A stretch of DNA of 34,535 nucleotides from Chitinophagaceae bacterium (lineage in GTDB: Bacteria; Bacteroidota; Bacteroidia; Chitinophagales; Chitinophagaceae), in contig SCQV01000221.1 of the NCBI GenBank assembly GCA_004299085.1, positions 1 through 34,535 of the forward strand. Reading direction: 5' to 3'. Below the pieces are notes generated by a model that saw only the letters and a program-made list of their open reading frames with translations, ran no database searches and was not told where the DNA came from. Below, one piece after another: positions 32,441 through 34,535 of this stretch. A program made the translations under genes and the position numbers. Position 1 is the first letter of the stretch, and each line of letters opens with the position of its first letter.

Positions 32441-33229
32441 ATGTCAGTTAGAAATTCAATATCAGAAAAGAAGCCGCGGCTGACTTTGGTGGGTGCCGGT
32501 CCTGGAGACCATGAACTGATAACCATTAAAGGCGCTAAAGCTTTGCAGAATGCAACCGTCATTTTGTATGATGCTTTAATAGATCCTAAAATATTTGAGT
32601 ATGCTTCGCCGCGTGTTATCAAACGTTTTGTGGGGAAACGTTGCGGCTTACACACGTATTCACAGGAAGAAATTAACGAAATGATTGTGAGTTATGCCCT
32701 TACTTATGGTCATGTGGTCAGGCTAAAAGGCGGCGACCCATTTGTTTTCGGCAGAGGTTATGAAGAATTGGCTTATGCAGGAAGCTTTGGGATTGAAACT
32801 GAGATAATTCCTGGAGTTACAAGTGCTACTTCTTTACCTGCATTAAAAAAAATCCCTTTAACCACACGCGGGCTGAATGAAAGCTTCTGGGTATTGACAG
32901 GCACCACTGCGGATCGTAAAGTATCGAATGATATATTTTTAGCCGCACAAACAAACGCTACTGTGGTCATCCTGATGGGATTGAAAAAGCTGGGTGAAAT
33001 TACCGAAATTTATAAAGAAGCCAACAAGGAAAATTTGCCGGTAGCTATCATTGTAAATGGCAGCCTTCCGAATGAACAATTTATTACAGGCACAATAAAA
33101 GATATCGGATTAAAGGTGAATGAATCTGATATCCATGGGCCGGCGCTGATACTTATTGGAGAAGCAGTAAGCTTACAGTTAGATAAAACCGCAACCTTTA
33201 TTAAAAATATAGAAAATCAATTAGCCTGA
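32441..33229 (+). CDS. cobA: Uroporphyrinogen-III C-methyltransferase (SUMT)
   Basis: This 262-residue enzyme uses two S-adenosylmethionine molecules to convert uroporphyrinogen III to precorrin-2, the first step to siroheme. The family motifs are clear: LVGAGPGDHELITIKGAKAL at the N-terminus, VVRLKGGDPFVFGRGYEELA (SAM-binding region), EIIPGVTSATSLPALKKIPL, and VVILMGLKKLGEI. It is the single-domain form, not fused to CysG N-terminal or HemD domains. It begins 100 nt after the sulfite reductase gene and its stop codon shares one base with the next gene's start (33229), so it is in the siroheme operon, supplying cofactor to the reductase. Confidence 0.96.
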   Translation: MSVRNSISEKKPRLTLVGAGPGDHELITIKGAKALQNATVILYDALIDPKIFEYASPRVIKRFVGKRCGLHTYSQEEINEMIVSYALTYGHVVRLKGGDPFVFGRGYEELAYAGSFGIETEIIPGVTSATSLPALKKIPLTTRGLNESFWVLTGTTADRKVSNDIFLAAQTNATVVILMGLKKLGEITEIYKEANKENLPVAIIVNGSLPNEQFITGTIKDIGLKVNESDIHGPALILIGEAVSLQLDKTATFIKNIENQLA

Positions 33230-33819
33230 TGAATGCTGGCCACGATAGGAATACATTATTCCCTGTTTTTTTAAAAACAGATCGTCTTCGTACGCTTATT
33301 GTTGGTGGAGGACATGTTGGATTCGAAAAGCTGCGGGCAGTGATTACTAATTCCCCTGATGCAACTATTACTTTAGTCGGGACGGAGATTCTTCCCGAAA
33401 TAAAAAAGCTGGCTTCACTTTCATCGAATCTTCAATTAGCTGAAAGAGACTTTTCCGGTTGCGATCTTTACGCAAAAGATATAGCTATCATTGCGACAAA
33501 TGATGCCGCCGAGAATAAAAGGATCCACGACATCGCCAAATCCATGCGGGTTTTAGTGAATGTTGCTGATACGCCGGATTTATGTGATTTCTACTTGGGA
33601 TCTATTGTGCAAAAAGGAAACGTCAAAATTGCTATTTCTACGAATGGCAAATCTCCGACTGTGGCAAAACGGATCCGCGAAGCACTCACAGACTTAATTC
33701 CGGATGAAATGGAAGAATTGCTGAGCAATTTGGAACAAATCCGGAAAAAGATAAAAGGGAATTTTGCAGAGAAGGTAAAACAACTTAATAAAATAACTTC
33801 TTCCCTTGTAGAAAAATAA
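33229..33819 (+). CDS. Precorrin-2 dehydrogenase / sirohydrochlorin ferrochelatase-type protein (SirC/CysG-N like)
   Basis: The 196-residue enzyme has the NAD-binding loop LIVGGGHVGFEKLRAVITN, AIIATNDAAENKRIHDIA, and the conserved LVNVADTPDLCDFYLGSIVQ with the Asp that serves both activities in Met8p and CysG. The phrase ISTNGKSPTVAKRIREAL follows. It oxidises precorrin-2 to sirohydrochlorin; whether it also inserts iron is uncertain, because at 196 residues it is SirC-sized and no separate SirB chelatase is visible in the window. Translation is coupled to cobA by a 1-base stop/start overlap. With cobA it completes most of the siroheme branch. Confidence 0.93.
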   Translation: MNAGHDRNTLFPVFLKTDRLRTLIVGGGHVGFEKLRAVITNSPDATITLVGTEILPEIKKLASLSSNLQLAERDFSGCDLYAKDIAIIATNDAAENKRIHDIAKSMRVLVNVADTPDLCDFYLGSIVQKGNVKIAISTNGKSPTVAKRIREALTDLIPDEMEELLSNLEQIRKKIKGNFAEKVKQLNKITSSLVEK

Positions 33820-33864
33820 TACTTCTTCATTTAATTTTTATAACTTCGGCATAAGAGTAACAGG

Positions 33865-34535
33865 ATGCTTATGCTTAGTTTGTCACAATTAATAATCCGC
33901 CTGGTATTGGCTACCGTGCTGGGCAGCTTGGTCGGATTGGAACGTCAACGTTTAGATTGGGCCGCCGGTCTTCGAACACACATGATGGTATGCGTGGGAA
34001 GCGCTTTGATAGTCATCGTTTCCGCTTATGGATTTAATGATGTCATCCTTGCCGGTAAGATCATGTTAGATCCTTCAAGAATAGCCGCGCAGGTAGTCAG
34101 TGGTATTGGATTTTTAGGAGCGGGGACTATTTTATTTTTAAGACATGAAGTAATCCGCGGATTGACCACGGCAGCCGGATTATGGACGGTAGCAGGCATT
34201 GGCCTGGCAGTAGGAAGCGGGTTATACCTGGCGGCTGTTATTACCACTGCTTTGGCGCTTATTATCCTTGCCCTGATAAAACCCCTGGAGAGACGAATGT
34301 TTTTCAGGAAAAATATGAGGACCATCAATTTAATTATCAACAGGCAGATTGCTTCCCTCGAATTAATTGAACAAGCCATTAACCAGGAAAAATTAGATTT
34401 GATGCAAATGGTCGTGCAACGCGGCGATAATCCGGACGAGGATTATGTGAAATTACTATTGAGCCACAGCACTCCGAGAGAGAAAGTGCCCCCGCTTTTA
34501 GATAAATTCAGAACATTAAACGGAATTAAAGAAAT
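33865..34535 (+). CDS. MgtC/SapB-family membrane protein (truncated by window end)
   Basis: The reading frame from ATG 33865 (or 33871) stays open to the window edge, giving 223 residues without a stop. The N-terminus LIIRLVLATVLGSLVGLERQ and the segments AAGLRTHMMVCVGSALIVIV, SGIGFLGAGTILFLRH and RGLTTAAGLWTVAGIGLAVG are the MgtC/SapB signature, with about four to five helices. A soluble C-terminal domain begins near residue 150. MgtC proteins are linked to Mg2+ limitation and inhibition of F-type ATP synthase in some bacteria; the role here is not known. It lies 45 nt after the siroheme genes on the same strand and may be co-transcribed. Confidence 0.92.
   Translation, partial: MLMLSLSQLIIRLVLATVLGSLVGLERQRLDWAAGLRTHMMVCVGSALIVIVSAYGFNDVILAGKIMLDPSRIAAQVVSGIGFLGAGTILFLRHEVIRGLTTAAGLWTVAGIGLAVGSGLYLAAVITTALALIILALIKPLERRMFFRKNMRTINLIINRQIASLELIEQAINQEKLDLMQMVVQRGDNPDEDYVKLLLSHSTPREKVPPLLDKFRTLNGIKE

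Noticed and set aside
1-34535. CRISPR arrays, tRNA or rRNA genes, transposase genes
   Set aside because: I looked for regularly spaced repeats, tRNA-like cloverleaf ends and transposase-like ORFs on both strands and saw none; a dedicated tRNA/Rfam scan would be needed to exclude small RNAs.

Overview
The window looks like a chromosomal segment from a member of the Bacteroidota, probably the Chitinophagales/Sphingobacteriales part of that phylum. Several intergenic regions carry the phylum's promoter signature (TTTG, about 19 nt, TAnnTTTG). Start codons mostly lack Shine-Dalgarno sequences, many exported proteins end their signal peptide in a Q-rich 'AQ' site, and the gene families (HEPN-tailed sulfite reductase, K+-type membrane pyrophosphatase, FUSC, DUF21/CBS protein) fit. 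The assignment is an inference from these traits; no rRNA or tRNA is present to confirm it.

Layout. 1-3.9 kb (minus): membrane pyrophosphatase hppA and the NAD(P)HX repair enzyme Nnr. 3.9-5.7 kb: a toxin-antitoxin pair with an intact antitoxin but a RelE/ParE toxin broken by a nonsense codon and a frameshift, then a small outer-membrane barrel protein and a divergent TM2-domain protein. 5.7-8.6 kb (minus): a tightly overlapping four-gene envelope operon (LolA-like protein, secreted YidD-like protein, two secreted/membrane helical-repeat proteins). 8.7-11.2 kb (minus): NhaA and an orphan OppC-type permease. 11.4-14.5 kb (plus): amidohydrolase, DUF21-CBS-CorC protein and a lysine-rich secreted protein with a C-terminal GPRGGKY module. 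14.7-16.4 kb (minus): NadR-like kinase and a MurG-like glycosyltransferase. 16.6-23.5 kb (minus): an efflux operon with EamA protein, TolC, membrane fusion lipoprotein, two tandem PAP2 phosphatases and an RND pump. 23.7-28.3 kb (plus): glycosyltransferase, FUSC transporter, Bcr/CflA transporter. 28.4-29.9 kb (minus): a small membrane protein, a non-coding stretch with nested inverted repeats, and a HAD phosphatase. 29.9-34.5 kb (plus): a siroheme/sulfite reduction operon (sulfite reductase, SUMT, precorrin-2 dehydrogenase) followed by a truncated MgtC/SapB gene.

The most interesting item is the leader of the sulfite reductase gene. A consensus promoter (29994-30024) is followed by a 22-codon ORF with four Cys codons (30052-30120), a candidate antiterminator helix that includes its stop codon, and a strong intrinsic terminator (30163-30200) just before the sulfite reductase start. 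This has every part of a classic ribosome-mediated attenuator sensing charged tRNA-Cys, placed on the pathway that makes sulfide for cysteine. Other notable points are the decaying toxin gene, the YidD/LolA-like envelope operon, and the insertion of two PAP2 phosphatases inside an RND efflux operon.
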